The notes below the pieces were generated by a model, which was not told where the DNA came from, made no database searches, and saw only the letters and a program-made list of their open reading frames with translations. A stretch of DNA of 64,000 nucleotides. Origin: Desarmillaria ectypa. Taxonomy: Eukaryota; Basidiomycota; Agaricomycetes; Agaricales; Physalacriaceae. The translations under genes were made by a program, and so were the position numbers. The stretch is taken from contig JAUDYN010000002.1 of NCBI GenBank assembly GCA_030407005.1, positions 2,666,001-2,730,000 on the forward strand, given 5' to 3'. Positions 47,580 to 59,305 of the stretch are shown here, piece after piece (within the stretch, counting starts at the first letter, position 1; each line of letters opens with the position of its first letter).

Positions 47580-47825
47580 ATCGTCCATTTCAATTTGCAT
47601 CCTGATTTTTGTACATTACCTTTGTCCTTTCCTTGTATCTTGTTCATGGTCTTAACCTGTCAAGTTCATGCATCCCACTTTCGCCAACACAAAGGCGTTT
47701 ATTCTGGAAGATCCTTACCTCGGAGGCGATCAAGCTCCCTGCAGAACGTTCCAAATACTTAGCTTCAACGCTAAGTGATAGGCTGCTAACCAAGCTTAAC
47801 ATGTTCCCGCGGGTCATAAATTTGT

Positions 47826-49140
47826 TTAATATTCTCCAAATCGTACATGTCCGGTCTCTTCCGCATGAGCACGAGCACCTTTTTCACCCTTCAAACCTTG
47901 GCCACATTGCTGTTGCGCTCTTAGTACACGAAGCTTTGTAGAGGATTAGATTAACGTACTTCACACTTCAGGTCAAACGTTGAAGTATTGGTAAAGGCCT
48001 TGTTTGCCCGTAAAGAATCCGTCAGCTTTTTGGCCGCAACCAGTATACTGTCAGAATCATCTGCACTTGACTTTATACCATATCTTAGGGATCTGTAAAC
48101 GGAATTCAAAGAAACAACTCACCACGGGAAAGACGGTCTGATGCCATTCAGCGGGTGCTTCCAACATGGGTGCTAACGTAGCTGCATCGTAGTGAATCCC
48201 TGAGTAGATGAGTATGCATCTCATTCCGCTGCCGTGCGGGCCAGGAGGAAAGTGATCGACCCGACCAGTCTCTACATCGATAGAGCATATTTCAGTTTTA
48301 TAATGAGCTGCAAGGATGCCTAATTCGATGGCACCTCCCCACGCTGAGGGTTTAAGAATCGTGGATATATACTCAGCAGAAGGCATCCTAGCTCGCGATG
48401 TAAGATAACAGAATGAAGACAATGAAGGAAATCACGCACCCTAGAATAGCTTCATTGTATGTCTCCCCATCTTCTCGAATACCCTCGGCGACGACTGCGG
48501 GCCGATATCAGATACCATCTGAATGACGATTCAATCGCTGCACACACTTTGCCGAATTTGGGAAGCTTTAGCGATGTCCTGTTCAAAAATAAGAGCGACT
48601 GAAGAAAAGAGACAGGAGTTATCATCGGGAACGACCTGGAATCTGAGGCGTCGACTTCGTTATTTTGTGATCCGGAGCGTAACTTACGCGATGTATAAGA
48701 TAACCTCCGTCTATCGGTACATGCTCTAAAGTGTTTGCAATGGCTGGCGGGGATGCAGGTATGATAGGTATAGATGAAGTCCGAGCAGGCGGTGCCGACC
48801 GAAACCCTGGGTTCGCTGGTGGGGATGACCGTAGTGGATCGGGCACATGTCCCGGTTCTTCATTCACAATGAGCTGATCGCCGCGAGTAAGTCCCAGACT
48901 GGAAACCGGTAATTCCCCAATCAACGTTAGACTCTGTGGTGGATATCCGTGCTTCACTTGAACAGAGATCTAAACACCGCAGAACCTGAAGAGGGCCGAC
49001 ATACATATTTGACGGGACGGAAGGATGTCGGTGAGTTTTCGTATTTCTTGCTGAAGATCCTGGACAGTGTACGATTCGTCGTCGAAAGGGACAGATATAG
49101 TGGATGTGCCTTTGGGATGACGGAGTCGGATGGGAGCCAT
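47826..49140 (-). CDS. OTU1: Ubiquitin thioesterase Otu1 (YOD1 homologue)
   Basis: A cysteine protease that trims ubiquitin chains, known to work with Cdc48/p97. The N-terminal UBX-like domain starts MAPIRLRHPKGTSTISVPFD, with GYPPQSLTLIGELPVSSLGL. A Ser/Pro-rich linker leads to the OTU core: HRVVPDDNSCLFSSVALIF (catalytic Cys), STILKPSAWGGAIELGILAA, and ILIYSGIHYDA (catalytic His). The last exon (47826-47909) adds the C2H2 finger: KCEQCGQGLKGEKG, then ARAHAEETGH and FGEY. Without that exon the gene would appear to stop at 47951 and lose the finger. The donor there reads GTACGT. It is convergent with the AP endonuclease. Confidence 0.93.
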
Positions 49141-49382
49141 GATGGTGAGACGACAAGGAGCAAGAGGCTGCAATGAGTATCACGACATATAAGTCAATAC
49201 ATACGTCATTTTCAGTATTATCTGGACCCAATTCCTTCTTACAACCGAAAATGCCTTGAAATTGCGAACGATTTCTGCTTAGAGTTTTACAGGAATTTCT
49301 CGCGGTAATTAGCGGCTGACTGCCTATTTTGGTTTCTTTTCAATCTCTGCGTCATCACTATACGCTTGCCTTCAATTTCACC

Positions 49383-50290
49383 ATGTCCGGCACCGGTGCT
49401 CGTGAAAATATCTTCGCAACGCGGATGGCCCTCACGAACACAAAGCTACGACTCAAGGGTGCACAGACCGGTCACTCCCTCCTTGCCAAGAAACGAGATG
49501 CCCTCACGACGAGGTTCAGGGCTATCCTCAGAAAGGTGGACGAGGTCTGTCGTATCCGACTCGTGCGTAGGATGGCTACTCAATCCGACTTCAGGCAAAG
49601 CGAAAGATGGGCAGAGTCATGCAGCTGGCGTCGTTCTCAATGGCAGAGGTCACCTATGCGACAGGAGACATTTCATACCTCGTGCAGGAGCAAGCCAAGT
49701 CGGCGTCGTTCAGGGTGAAAGCGAAGCAAGAGAACGTGTCTGGTGTCGTCCTTCCCGCATTTGAGGTTGACCGTGTCGCTGGCTCTGGTGCGTCGGCTCC
49801 GAGTCGATACCATATATGACTGATGATGACGGGTGTTGTGTAGATTTCATCCTCACTGGATTGGGACGGGGCGGTCAGCAAGTCTTGCGTGCGAAGGAGG
49901 TGTATGCCAAGGCGATCGAAACCCTCGTCGAATTGGCGTCGCTGCAGACGGCGTTCACTATCCTTGACGAAGTCATCCGAGCAACGAATCGACGAGTTAA
50001 TGCCATCGAGCATGTTGTCATTCCTCGGCTGGAAAATACCATCAAATACATTTTGAGTGAGCTGGATGAGATGGACCGTGAGGAGTTCTTTAGGCGCGTA
50101 ATTCACTTATTCCCGCTATTACTACATCTTACACACTATTTACAGGCTGAAGAAAGTGCAAGCGAAGAAAAAACGAAACAATCCACCTCCGGAGCAGCCT
50201 TTTGAGTTTGAAGAGCCTCCAATAAACCCAGAGGAGGATCAGGAATCCACCGATCTGCTTAGTAGCAAGGACAGCGATGTTATCTTTTGA
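49383..50290 (+). CDS. VMA8: V-type ATPase subunit D
   Basis: Exons 49383-49544, 49595-49787, 49844-50093 and 50146-50290 give 249 residues, matching the family (about 247-256). [75 protein letters not shown] and [20 protein letters not shown] are all typical. Subunit D is the central rotor shaft of the V1 sector, which acidifies vacuoles and endosomes. The last intron (50094-50145) appears to use a GC donor (GCGCGT). Only that joins FF to [11 protein letters not shown] in frame. A GT donor three bases on would give a short unrelated tail. It shares a 242-base divergent promoter with OTU1. Confidence 0.95.
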
Positions 50291-50420
50291 TCAATACGGT
50301 GACGAATGGACTAGTATATACATAGGCATGGTTTGTATTTGTTCCTTCATTATTTAATTCCCTCACGTAGCAATGAAAACCCTTCGTAATTCAGCCCAAC
50401 AAGATAACAAAAACAATTGT

Positions 50421-52510
50421 CTAGTTTCCCGCCACGGGTTTCCTGAAAGCCAGCCTCAAAAGAAACTTGTGTAAAGGTGTCAATTTGACAGACTTGTTGT
50501 GTTCGATAATCATTTGGACTTGCAAATCGTCCATCTTCATCATTTTCAAAAAGTCCTCGTCGCTCCTGATCCCCAGAAGAACGGCCGCTGGGATGAGTTC
50601 TTCAATGCCTAATGTCTTGAAATGCACGCGGAGCATGTTCGACATAGGATAGCTATCCAGAGCAGGTACCATGTGCACCGGGCATTGGAAAACCTTGGCC
50701 ATCTTCGTCTGGAATAGGGATGGCGACCAAGACAGTTGTACCTGTCCGTCGGTGAGTCCAAACGCAGGGATAGAACAGACGTGGGAAGTAGTATACCTGC
50801 TGAGGTGTAGGAGTCTGTGCGAGGTGCCGTCGAATATAGACCTCGATGGGCCAGTAATCTTCATAATTTAACAGTAAAGGTCTTTCATTACAGACCTACG
50901 AGGGAAATATTGAAATTGTGATTCCTAGAACAGATAAGATGGGACATACTACTCGCTGAAATTCATCCCACTTGTGAGGATATTGGGTCTTGATCTCATC
51001 CAGGAACATGGTCTGGGGAAAGGGTTCGATAATGCTCTTGAAATTCCACAGGAGGACATTCTTGATATGGATAATAAGTATTGGCTTGTTGGACAGAGGG
51101 AACAGCGCACCGTTACATCCCAATACAAGTCCATAGATGTATTCATCGCCTCTCCGAATTTCTCATGCTTTGTTACCGGTTTAGAAAGCTCCTCCAGGAC
51201 ATCCTCGTTTGGCCGAGGGACGATCTGCCCAGGTAGCGGAAAGGAGAACTTACATTCCTTCCTTCCGAATCCCAGTCGTTCGGCATACTTCTCGATATCC
51301 TCTCGTAAACCCAACGATCGAAACGCACTGATAAATGTGGTGTTGAAGAAATCAGTCCGTTGCTCTGCAGTCATCTGCATCACTAAGTGTAGATGATGAT
51401 TTGTGAAGATCCCGTTCGTGCTAAGGATATTGAGCAGGTCGTCGTTCTGGTCCAAGTTGAGAAACAGAGGGAGTTCGGAAGTGTCAGCTCTTTCGAGTTT
51501 GGGTAAGGCGCCGCATGAGAGGCAGGCTTCGGGCCAGATTCGCTGGGCAGTGGGGGTTATAGACTTTGGAATATTGTATCCTTGCGACGTGGCTGAGTCG
51601 GAGAACGGAGGAGTGTGTGCTGGAGAACTAGAACACCTAATGCTAATGCGTGATGGTGAAAAACTTGCGGCCGAACATGCACTATTCGGAGTTAAAATGG
51701 GATCGGGACCAAAAGCGGGTGGGGCAGATAACGGTACAGATCTTTGAGCGCAAGGACTTAGAGTACGGAGATCTATCGGGCTGGAGGACGATGGGCCACT
51801 AGCGATAGGTTCGAGTATTTGTACAGAGGGCGATCGACCGGGAAAAAACTAGCAGATAGATGTATCAGACCTAGTAGAAAGATGTAGATGAGAGCTTACA
51901 TTCTGAACATCTCGGAATGCCCTGTGGGAAGAGGAAGGTTCTCCACCAACCTTGCGGTATCCTGGGGGAGGTTGACCGATGTATTTCGTCGTTCGCGCTC
52001 CCACAGAAGTGGCCCTCAACCGTCTCAGTTCGCGAGTCGGAGACAAACCGCCACTGAAGTGTGTAGGCCTATCACATCGTCGTGCTGTTGTGGGACTCTT
52101 CTTACGACTGTAGTATAAGACAGATCGACAGGAATATGCATCCCAGTACACTTGCACAGGCCAAAAGTCATGAAAATTTCCTAACATTTCGTACTTATCA
52201 AGAAGCTAATGTATGTGTCAGAGAAAGACGGAGAGTGTCCTATAGCATCAGCGTACCTTAGCAATTAATGAATCCCATAGATATTTTGGCTGATCTTCGT
52301 GAGATTTGTCAATGGACAGTCCCCAGTGCTGAGCGTCCTGTATGCATTTCTGAACATAATGAGACCGGTTAATGATACAAACATCCGGCAAAGTACCTTC
52401 ATCCCCTCGAACTGAGACTTGGTCATGCCGACCATGCCTTCAAGATATTTAGAGAGCTTCTTTATATTCAATTTCCGCGGAGGGCCATAAAACTGTTTGG
52501 GCTTCTCCAT
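50421..52510 (-). CDS. Paralogue A: Agaricomycete protein of unknown function with two WP[VI] modules
   Basis: I do not recognise a characterised family. The start MEKPKQFYGPPRKLNIKKL leads to KSQFEGMK, then HDFWPVQVYWDAYSCR. A long Ser/Pro-rich disordered region carrying CLSCGALP follows, then a helical part (NILSTNGIFTNHHLHLVMQM) and NFKSIIEPFPQTMFLDEIKT. A second motif of the same kind (NYEDYWPIEVYIRRHL) comes next, with the tail FKTLGIEELIPAAVLLGIRS ... KFLLRLAFRKP. No signal peptide or membrane segment is seen. It is matched along its length by paralogue B about 4.3 kb away on the same strand. The first ATG is uncertain, because a short 5' exon from near 52600 is possible. Confidence 0.72.
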
Positions 52511-53295
52511 GTCTACCTTATAAATGAGGAGGCGCTGACGCAACGAAGGGAACACTCACTTTGTAATGCTTACGATGAGACAGCTGTTTCAAAGTTGAAC
52601 ATGATCACATGCTTTCAAAACAATTTGGAGAGATCTGCGCACCTGTGGAACGAATGTATTCTTCGATTACATACTTGGAACTTGGAAGCATCGTTACACA
52701 AAGTTTTGGTAGGAAAACTTGGGAAAAGAAAAAATATTCGAACATTCGCATATACGTGTACCTCGTATTCCTAGGTACCACGGCCTTTATGTGATCACTA
52801 CGAGAGTCGTCATAGATTGAACAAACAAGTGCTAAGCCTATGCTTGACTATTCTGGAACAATATTTCTGTCGGCATGTCGGCATGTTATGGAACAAAAAT
52901 GTAGCGATGTGCAAGCGACTTGTCGAATAATAGGGATTGTATATTTGCCTCTCTTATGTGATCTTTTTGCTATCCATATTCCAATATTTTACTTCGAAGT
53001 AAAAGGCAGAGTGGGCTGGTCAATGCGTAAAAAAAAACATGGATGTCGGCACCGGCAATCCGGCAACGGGTTGAACCGGAAGACGTGATTTCCCCGGACC
53101 CCGCATCTTGATTGTGGGCAGCGACGACGACTCGGAGGCCCGTACGGAACCAATTATGACAGTCTATATAGGTCGACTCTTCAGTCACATGTTGAATCTC
53201 GTTCATACACCCCTAATTACTGCCTTTCTTCGACCTTTGCATTTCTCCTCACCGCCAGCCACGACGACCTAGACCATCCCGCCTTTCCCAGTATC
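52511..53295. other. Divergent promoter region (paralogue A / succinate-fumarate carrier)
   Basis: Nearly 800 bases between start codons on opposite strands. A TATA-like ctatatag near 53164 lies about 130 bases before the carrier ATG. A short 5' exon of paralogue A could lie near 52560-52600. No other gene is seen. Confidence 0.5.
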
Positions 53296-54476
53296 ATGTC
53301 GCGAAACAGTAACAAGAAGCCCGTCGGCTTTGCAACCCACATCACTGCAGGCGGCATGGCGGGTGCTTGTGAAGCGGTACGAGTCGTCTTACCATCTTGT
53401 CGTGTGACGTGCTCACTAGGCTATTCTCTCCACAGCTAACATGTCAACCTTTGGACACCATAAAGGTCAGGATGCAGCTGTCCAAGTCTGGGCGTGCACC
53501 AGGGGTGAGTCTTATTGTCGTGTGTCAGTCTTTCATCGTGTTCATGAACGAACCAGACAAAACCAAGAGGTTTCTTCGCCACTGGCACGTACATCGTACG
53601 CCGAGAGACCCCTTTGGCTCTGTACAAGGGTCTAGGCGCTGTCTTGTCGGGTATCGTCCCAAAAATGGCCATACGGTTCGCTAGTTTCGAGGCTTACAAG
53701 GGCTGGCTGGCGGACAAGGAGACGGGGACGACGAGTCTTGGGAATATCTTCCTTGGTATGCGGTCCCCCGATTATTATCGGATACCATCTCTGATGAACT
53801 TCTTCCAATAGCTGGTCTTGGCGCTGGAACTACGGAGGCTGTCGCTGTCGTAACACCCATGGAGGTAGTGAAAATCCGGTTGCAGGCACAACAGCACTCC
53901 TTGGCCGATCCTCTCGAGACTCCGCGGTACCGAAATGCCGCACATGCGGTATATACTATTGTTCGAGAAGAGGGCTTCTCCGCATTGTATCGCGGTGTCT
54001 CCCTTACTGCACTTCGACAAGCGACGAACCAGGGAGCCAACTTTACCGTGTACCAGGAGCTGAAGAAGGCAGCCCAGCGGTGGCAACCTGATCTTCCTGA
54101 GCTCCCTTCCTACCAACACATGATTATTGGCCTCATTTCTGGCGCCGCAGGTCCTATGTCGAATGCACCTATAGACACCATCAAAACTCGTAAGCTAATG
54201 TATTTCGTTTTCCTATGCGAGAGCTAATCCCATCTTGCAACAGGTCTACAGAAGAGTACCGCCGTTCCTGGTCAATCGGCGTTCCGTCGCGTTTATGGTA
54301 TCGCTGAGGACATGTGGAAGGCTGAGGGAGTGAGGTCGTTTTACAAAGGTATAACTCCGCGTATTTTACGCGTGGCTCCTGGTCAGGCGATCGTGTTTGC
54401 GGTATATGAGAGGGTTAGCTCGGTGATTGAGCGGATTAATCCCACAGTATACGAGGACGACACTTATGCAGAGTAG
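53296..54476 (+). CDS. SFC1: Mitochondrial succinate/fumarate carrier
   Basis: A six-helix mitochondrial carrier that in yeast exchanges cytosolic succinate for matrix fumarate, linking the glyoxylate cycle to respiration. Three tandem repeats are visible with their signatures: CQPLDTIKVRMQLS, TPMEVVKIRLQAQQ and APIDTIKTRLQKS. Family-specific sequence includes FATHITAGGMAGACEAL, ETPLALYKGLGAVLSGIVPK and MAIRFASFEAYK. The C-terminus has RILRVAPGQAIVFAVYERV. About five exons, all joining in frame. Its likely use is growth on C2 compounds or fatty acids. It lies between the two paralogues of unknown function, with no sign of shared role. Confidence 0.94.
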
Positions 54477-54787
54477 TCTGGCCTTCTTTTTGAACTTTAT
54501 TATCCATTTCTATACCTATACTGGGGAATTCGTATGCATATTCGATTGTAATGACGAAAAGGAGATACCGCTAGATTATTTTCTTCCTCCTCTTTCCTCT
54601 CAGTGTTACAGCATCATGATTACTGGGGCAGGGCAAGATTACTGGTGGCAATGACACAGGAACGCACCCGGACCCATATGTGCCGATAGTCTTCAATAAT
54701 GATATCATCGGGTACTGCAACTGTACGAGATGTTTGAATAGGTTCGTGTGTTTTATGTAAAGAAGATAGAAAAAAACAACTTCGGGG
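54477..54787. other. Convergent 3' flanks
   Basis: A 311-base spacer between the carrier stop (plus) and the paralogue B stop (minus). It holds both 3' ends. No gene is seen. Confidence 0.6.
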
Positions 54788-56945
54788 CTACGGTTTCTTA
54801 AAAGCCATCTGCAACAAGTAGCGATGCAGTAAGGACAGCTTCACCGACTTCGTATTGATAAGAAGCATCTCAACAAATTCATCATCCATCTCAATTATCC
54901 TCACGAAGTCTTCATTACTTCGTATTCCAATTAGCAACGCAGCAGGAATGAGCTCCTCGATGTGGTGTAAGCGGAAATGATGTTGGAGCATTGTAGGAAT
55001 GGGATAACTGCTGAAGCCCGGAATCACGTGTTGACGACCAGGGCATGTGAAGATCTGTACGGCCTTGTCCTGATTGAAAGAGGATGATAAATCGAGCTTG
55101 CCTGGCATCTAGAGGTAAATTGTCAGAGAAGAAGCAAGGTACGGCACGATGATGGCACCTGTAGGGGTGTACTGGTCGCTTTCATCCTACTCCTGATATA
55201 GATCTCGATGGGCCACATTTTCGCGTAATGGGATAAAAATGGCTGTACTTGGGAGACCTAAGAAAGAAAGCTAAGTATCCTGGTTTTTCCCATACGATGG
55301 CGCATGACATACCTCCGAAACGAAGGCACTCCACTGACTTTCCGTGATGTCATGAAAATACAATTCTTCAGGGTTTTCCGTCACAGTCCGTTTGAAGCAG
55401 ACAGAGATCGTTTTCTGGAAGCAACATGTTAGTTCAAGACCCTCATATACTAGTATGATAAATACTCACAGAAAGCTCATCATACTTATCCCTAGAGATC
55501 TGCATGACTTGAGCAAACCTATCAGGTAAACACGCTCGATCTACGAGCTCATCCTTAACATCTTCAGATGGCTCGGGTATCGCGTCTCCTTTTGCTGGCG
55601 AGCTTGATTTGTATGACACCGATCGCGGTGCACATTCTCCCAACCTTTTCTTCACATTCATCGCGGTGACCTCATGAGGTACCCGGGCGAAAGAAGACGG
55701 AACAACCCATCTCGCTCTTTCCCGCTCATCTGGACCAGCAAGTGAAGATGGTGACTGGTAAAGATCCCCACCATCCTGAGAATGGAGAGGAGGTTGCTCT
55801 CTCTGTCAACATCCAGGAAGGATATCAATTCAGATGCGTAGGCTTGGTCAACTTCAGGTTGAGCACCGCAGGTGAGGCAAGCTTCTGGGGATCGAGGAAA
55901 GGATTCGCCGTCTTCGGCCGCACTGCTAGTAACTAAAGGGCGAGCTGGCTCGCCACTGATGCCAATACTTAGTGCTGGAATCGAAGCTTGAGATATGTTG
56001 CTAGCAGGCATGGATGCAGACAGAGATGCAGACACGGGGGTGCCACTGAGGAATCGAGGAGGAGTTACAGATTCGCAGAGAGGGTCGAAGCAGTCAGGTG
56101 TGCTTGCGCGCACAAATGGAAAAGTAACCAGTGGCTGGAGTGATACTCGAGTATCAGGGCTAGGGCAGACGTGGAGCCTTGGATACGTACAAGAGGTACT
56201 GCGTCGTTTGACTGCAGGGCCGGCGACGATGCACTTGGGTGCCCGTTTACACCGAAGGACGACAATGCTTGACTGGGGTTGATCTAACAGAGAGTTCGTA
56301 TGATAAGCCGGAAAAATCTTAGATTATCCTAGCACTCACGTTGGAAATATCTCTTAGCACGCGTGTTTGGTGTGGCCTAAAGGAAGTACACCCCTCTTCC
56401 AGTTTGATTCTTTTGGTATTGGGTTCGCTGATGCTTCGCGACGGCGTCCGGTCACCAGTTTTAGTTTTATTACGACGGGCTTCCTAAATCTGTAGTTACG
56501 AAGCCACATATTGAAGTAGGCCTCGACGGGCCAAGCATGCTCGAACTTGTGAAGACGAGGGTATTTTTGAAGAACCTTGAAAAACTGTGTTACTCAAGGT
56601 AAGTACACTTTGTATCAGCACGACATACAGCTGCTTCAAACTCTCGCCAAGCATGCAATGGCTGTCCATTCCGGAACTTGAAAGGAATCAGTCCCCAGTA
56701 GCACTGGAAGGACGAAATTCGTATGTAGCTCTATAGCATATGAGTGAAGTTAACAAGAGGATGTAACGACTACCTTCATGTCTTTGAATTCCGACTTGCT
56801 GATACCCGCTGGTTCCAGATGGTAAAGTAGCTCACGTATCGGCGTTCTGTTTGTCAGCTTGAGAGGTTTTGGGATTCTGGTACTATGAAACCGTGCATCA
56901 ATAGAGCAAAGAGAATAACAAACACCAAACTCACGACGATTCCAT
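54788..56945 (-). CDS. Paralogue B: second copy of the WP[VI]-module protein, possibly frame-damaged
   Basis: It matches paralogue A in order: LKLTNRTPIRELLYHLEPAG then KSEFKDMK (A: KSQFEGMK), AWPVEAYFNMWLRNY, a Ser/Pro-rich region, CLTCGAQP, RMVGIFTSHHLHLLVQM, SEDVKDELVD, MWPIEIYIRS, and the tail HHIEELIPAALLIGIRSNED ... YLLQMAFKKP. MESS plus an intron gives the start. Two places do not join simply. Near 56490 the frame after NYRFRK changes relative to A. Near 55680 the frame after RDGLF changes, where an intron (GT near 55680) might explain it. It is therefore either a diverged active gene with odd splicing or a copy beginning to decay. The function is unknown. Confidence 0.6.
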
Positions 56946-57148
56946 AGCACGGAGGAACGAACGTGATGGTCTGAGAAAGAGAGAGCTACAAAAATTCAAC
57001 AAACATCACATGCTCGTGATCTGCACTTATCGTAACTAGAAATCTTCTTCGGTGCGACGGCAAGACAACAAGACGGGTTCTCTCAGAGTAGTACGGCATG
57101 TTCTTGCTTCCATTACACATCGGGAACATATATACATCCAGAATACAG

Positions 57149-58161
57149 TCAACAAAATCTGTCACTAAAAGGACGTGAGAAACGTAGTAAGGGGACGAAG
57201 TCAAGAACGCACCTCTTCAGCTTGGCTCGACGATCCAACATGGCTTCTGCTAAACGTCCTTCCTTGCGAGCACGCTTCAGCTACAAAAGAAGTCAATACG
57301 GGCATTGCTCATGACATAATTTTGAAGAGCACCTCTTTTTTGTCTTCCCTGGAGACGACACTCCGTCCAGCACCCCAAGCCTGGAACGTCCGACTACACG
57401 ACAACCGTTTAGTCCAAGAAACCACTAGTAGACGTTCACACTCACTTGGAACTAGACTCATCAATTATCGGAGGACCTGCAACACCCTCTTTCTTCTTCT
57501 TCTCTTCCTCATTGGCCTCCTTCTTGTACTTATTCTGAATCTTGATCCAAAACCTCTCACGAAAACCAACCTCTTCACTGTCTCCGCGCAGCTGCAGGGC
57601 ACCTCCAGCGACCTCATCGATGCTTAAGTACTTCTCATAGATATTCATGAATGCTACCATCCCGTCTGGCATGAGCACAGGCGTCCATTCCTCCTGCGGG
57701 CCCCGCGCGTCTCGGTCCGAGGTAACGATGCCATGCAAGTCACAAGAAAGGAACTTGCCTTCGCCTGTACCTGTGCGCAGATTGATGGTCGGAGAGCCTG
57801 CAACGCGAGTGATGACCCATACCTGGGAAACATCCGTCGGCGTGCGCTCGAGAAGACTCGGGACTGGTTCATCATCGTTTTCGGATTTCTCCTTGTCTAG
57901 GACGTGCAAGACGACACGATTTGTGGTGGAATTAAAATTGATAGATATTGGAGAAGGGTCGGAGGGGTGAATGATAAATGTAGGGCCACGAATTTCGATG
58001 GCATTTTCAGGGAATACCCAAGTGTCAGGATCCTTGTCGTCCTCCTTGTACCGACTACTGCTCGCCCGACCTTCGTCATCAGCATCTCTTTTCCGTTTCT
58101 TTTTGGTTTTGTCGCCTTTAAATTTGAGCTTGGTAGAACGGACTTTGGTGTCTGTTGACAT
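57149..58161 (-). CDS. FRG1: FRG1 family protein
   Basis: MSTDTKVRSTKLKFKGDKTK is a basic nuclear-type start. A beta-trefoil (fascin-like) core follows: SPTINLRTGTGEGKFLSCDL, DGMVAFMNIYEKYLSIDEVA and ERFWIKIQNKYKKEA. The first exon ends near 57448. Later exons give FQAWGAGRSVVSREDKKE, LKRARKEGRLAEAMLDRRAK and the end LKRFC at 57149-57151, all family hallmarks. The protein is about 285 residues (human FRG1 is 258). FRG1 is nucleolar/Cajal-body located and found with the spliceosome in human cells. It is divergent from the sirtuin relic, with 103 bases between their starts. Confidence 0.93.
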
Positions 58162-58264
58162 GAGAGAAAGTGAAGGATGATGAGAACCTCAAAGCACTGC
58201 CACCACCCTCAACGGCATCAGCAATTTACCCTCAAGGTATAGGATCCATCTCTCAGTTCTTGTA

Positions 58265-59305
58265 ATGGTATCATTAGTGCAGTCTAACACAGTGCAGGAC
58301 TTCTTTGGTGCACTTGCCTGCAGTCGAAAAATAATTGTCATCGCCGGCTCAGGACTGTCCGCGGCTTCAGGTGATTATTCAACCTCACAATTGCTCGAAT
58401 AACATAATTTGACAGCTTCTCTAAGAATCCCCCCTTTTCGCGGTGCTGGAGGAGTATGGGAAAAGTACGACTTGAGCATACTAGCTACCCATCAGGTACA
58501 AATCCTTGCCATCTGCCCCAAATATTCGTCTGGGTGTTCTATTTCTCTAGTAAACATTCTCTTGGCCTGATGGACAATATTCTTATGACGAAGTAGAACC
58601 TCGAGCGCGTCCCCTAACGCTGCACACCTGCCGCTGGAAGTTCTCTGTATTCCAGAAATTTTGGAAATTTTAACACCTTAAGGTAGCTTTGTGAGTACGA
58701 TTTTTGAAATTAATGTACTACATATCTTCAGCCTCCATTCAAAACACCTGTTACATAAAATATCGATGGTCTATGCGAGAAAGCTGTCCAGGAAGTCTTG
58801 CAGCATCGAACTCCCGCCTCTGAACGTATCCTCACTATTCGAAATGCAAGGTCGACTTTCGGATACGCTAACATGTACCTCCTGTGCCAGAGTTGACAGC
58901 ATGCTTGGAATCTTGAAATCTTGTCCTGCTTTATCATCTCTGACTGGCGAATTCTCTCCGGAAATACCGTCTATAGCATCAAAGGAAGACTTACCGCGTT
59001 GCAGTATCTGTGATGGATTATTACGGCCCTTGAGTCGTGTGGTTTGAAGAAAGTCCTTGATATTTGCGGGAGATTTGGGATGCTGTGGACCAAGCTGACA
59101 TGTGTCTTGCCATTGGGACTTCCTCTATGATAAAATAATGATATATCATTCTGTGCATTGCTGATTTTCAGTTGCTCATTCAGGTGCAGCCAGCACGAAG
59201 GAAAAGTTGCGGTATTTAAGTTGAATCACTCTGAAGGCAGCGACCAAGCCGACTTTCTTTTTCTTGGCCCTTGCAAGGAGACACTTCCTCGCATCCTTTT
59301 CTCAA
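58265..59305 (+). pseudogene. Decayed sirtuin (Sir2 family, SIRT5-like)
   Basis: The start is intact: MVSLVQSNTVQDFFGAL then IIVIAGSGLSAASG, the NAD-binding GAGxS-type motif. The next piece (IPPFRGAGGVWEKYDLSIL) is in another frame at the splice junction. Further pieces lie in different frames: SASPNAAH preceded by two stops; VT, stop, NIDGLCEKAV, where the invariant Gln of TQN is TAA (58756-58758); LFEMQGRLSDTLTCTSC, where the catalytic His of the HG motif is Gln (58847-58849); CPAL; LPRCSICDGLLRP; a stop before VVWFEES; AIGTSSM; and DFLFLGPCKETLPRIL. The zinc-ribbon Cys pairs can still be seen. An active NAD-dependent deacylase cannot be read from this locus. Confidence 0.85.

Noticed and set aside
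47609..47941. 110-codon open frame on the plus strand after the AP endonuclease
   Set aside because: It is antisense to the last OTU1 exon (47826-47909), which encodes the expected C2H2 finger, so the frame is a shadow.
47951..47953. Stop codon that would end OTU1 early
   Set aside because: It lies in an intron. Splicing from GTACGT to the acceptor before 47909 adds the conserved zinc finger ending FGEY.
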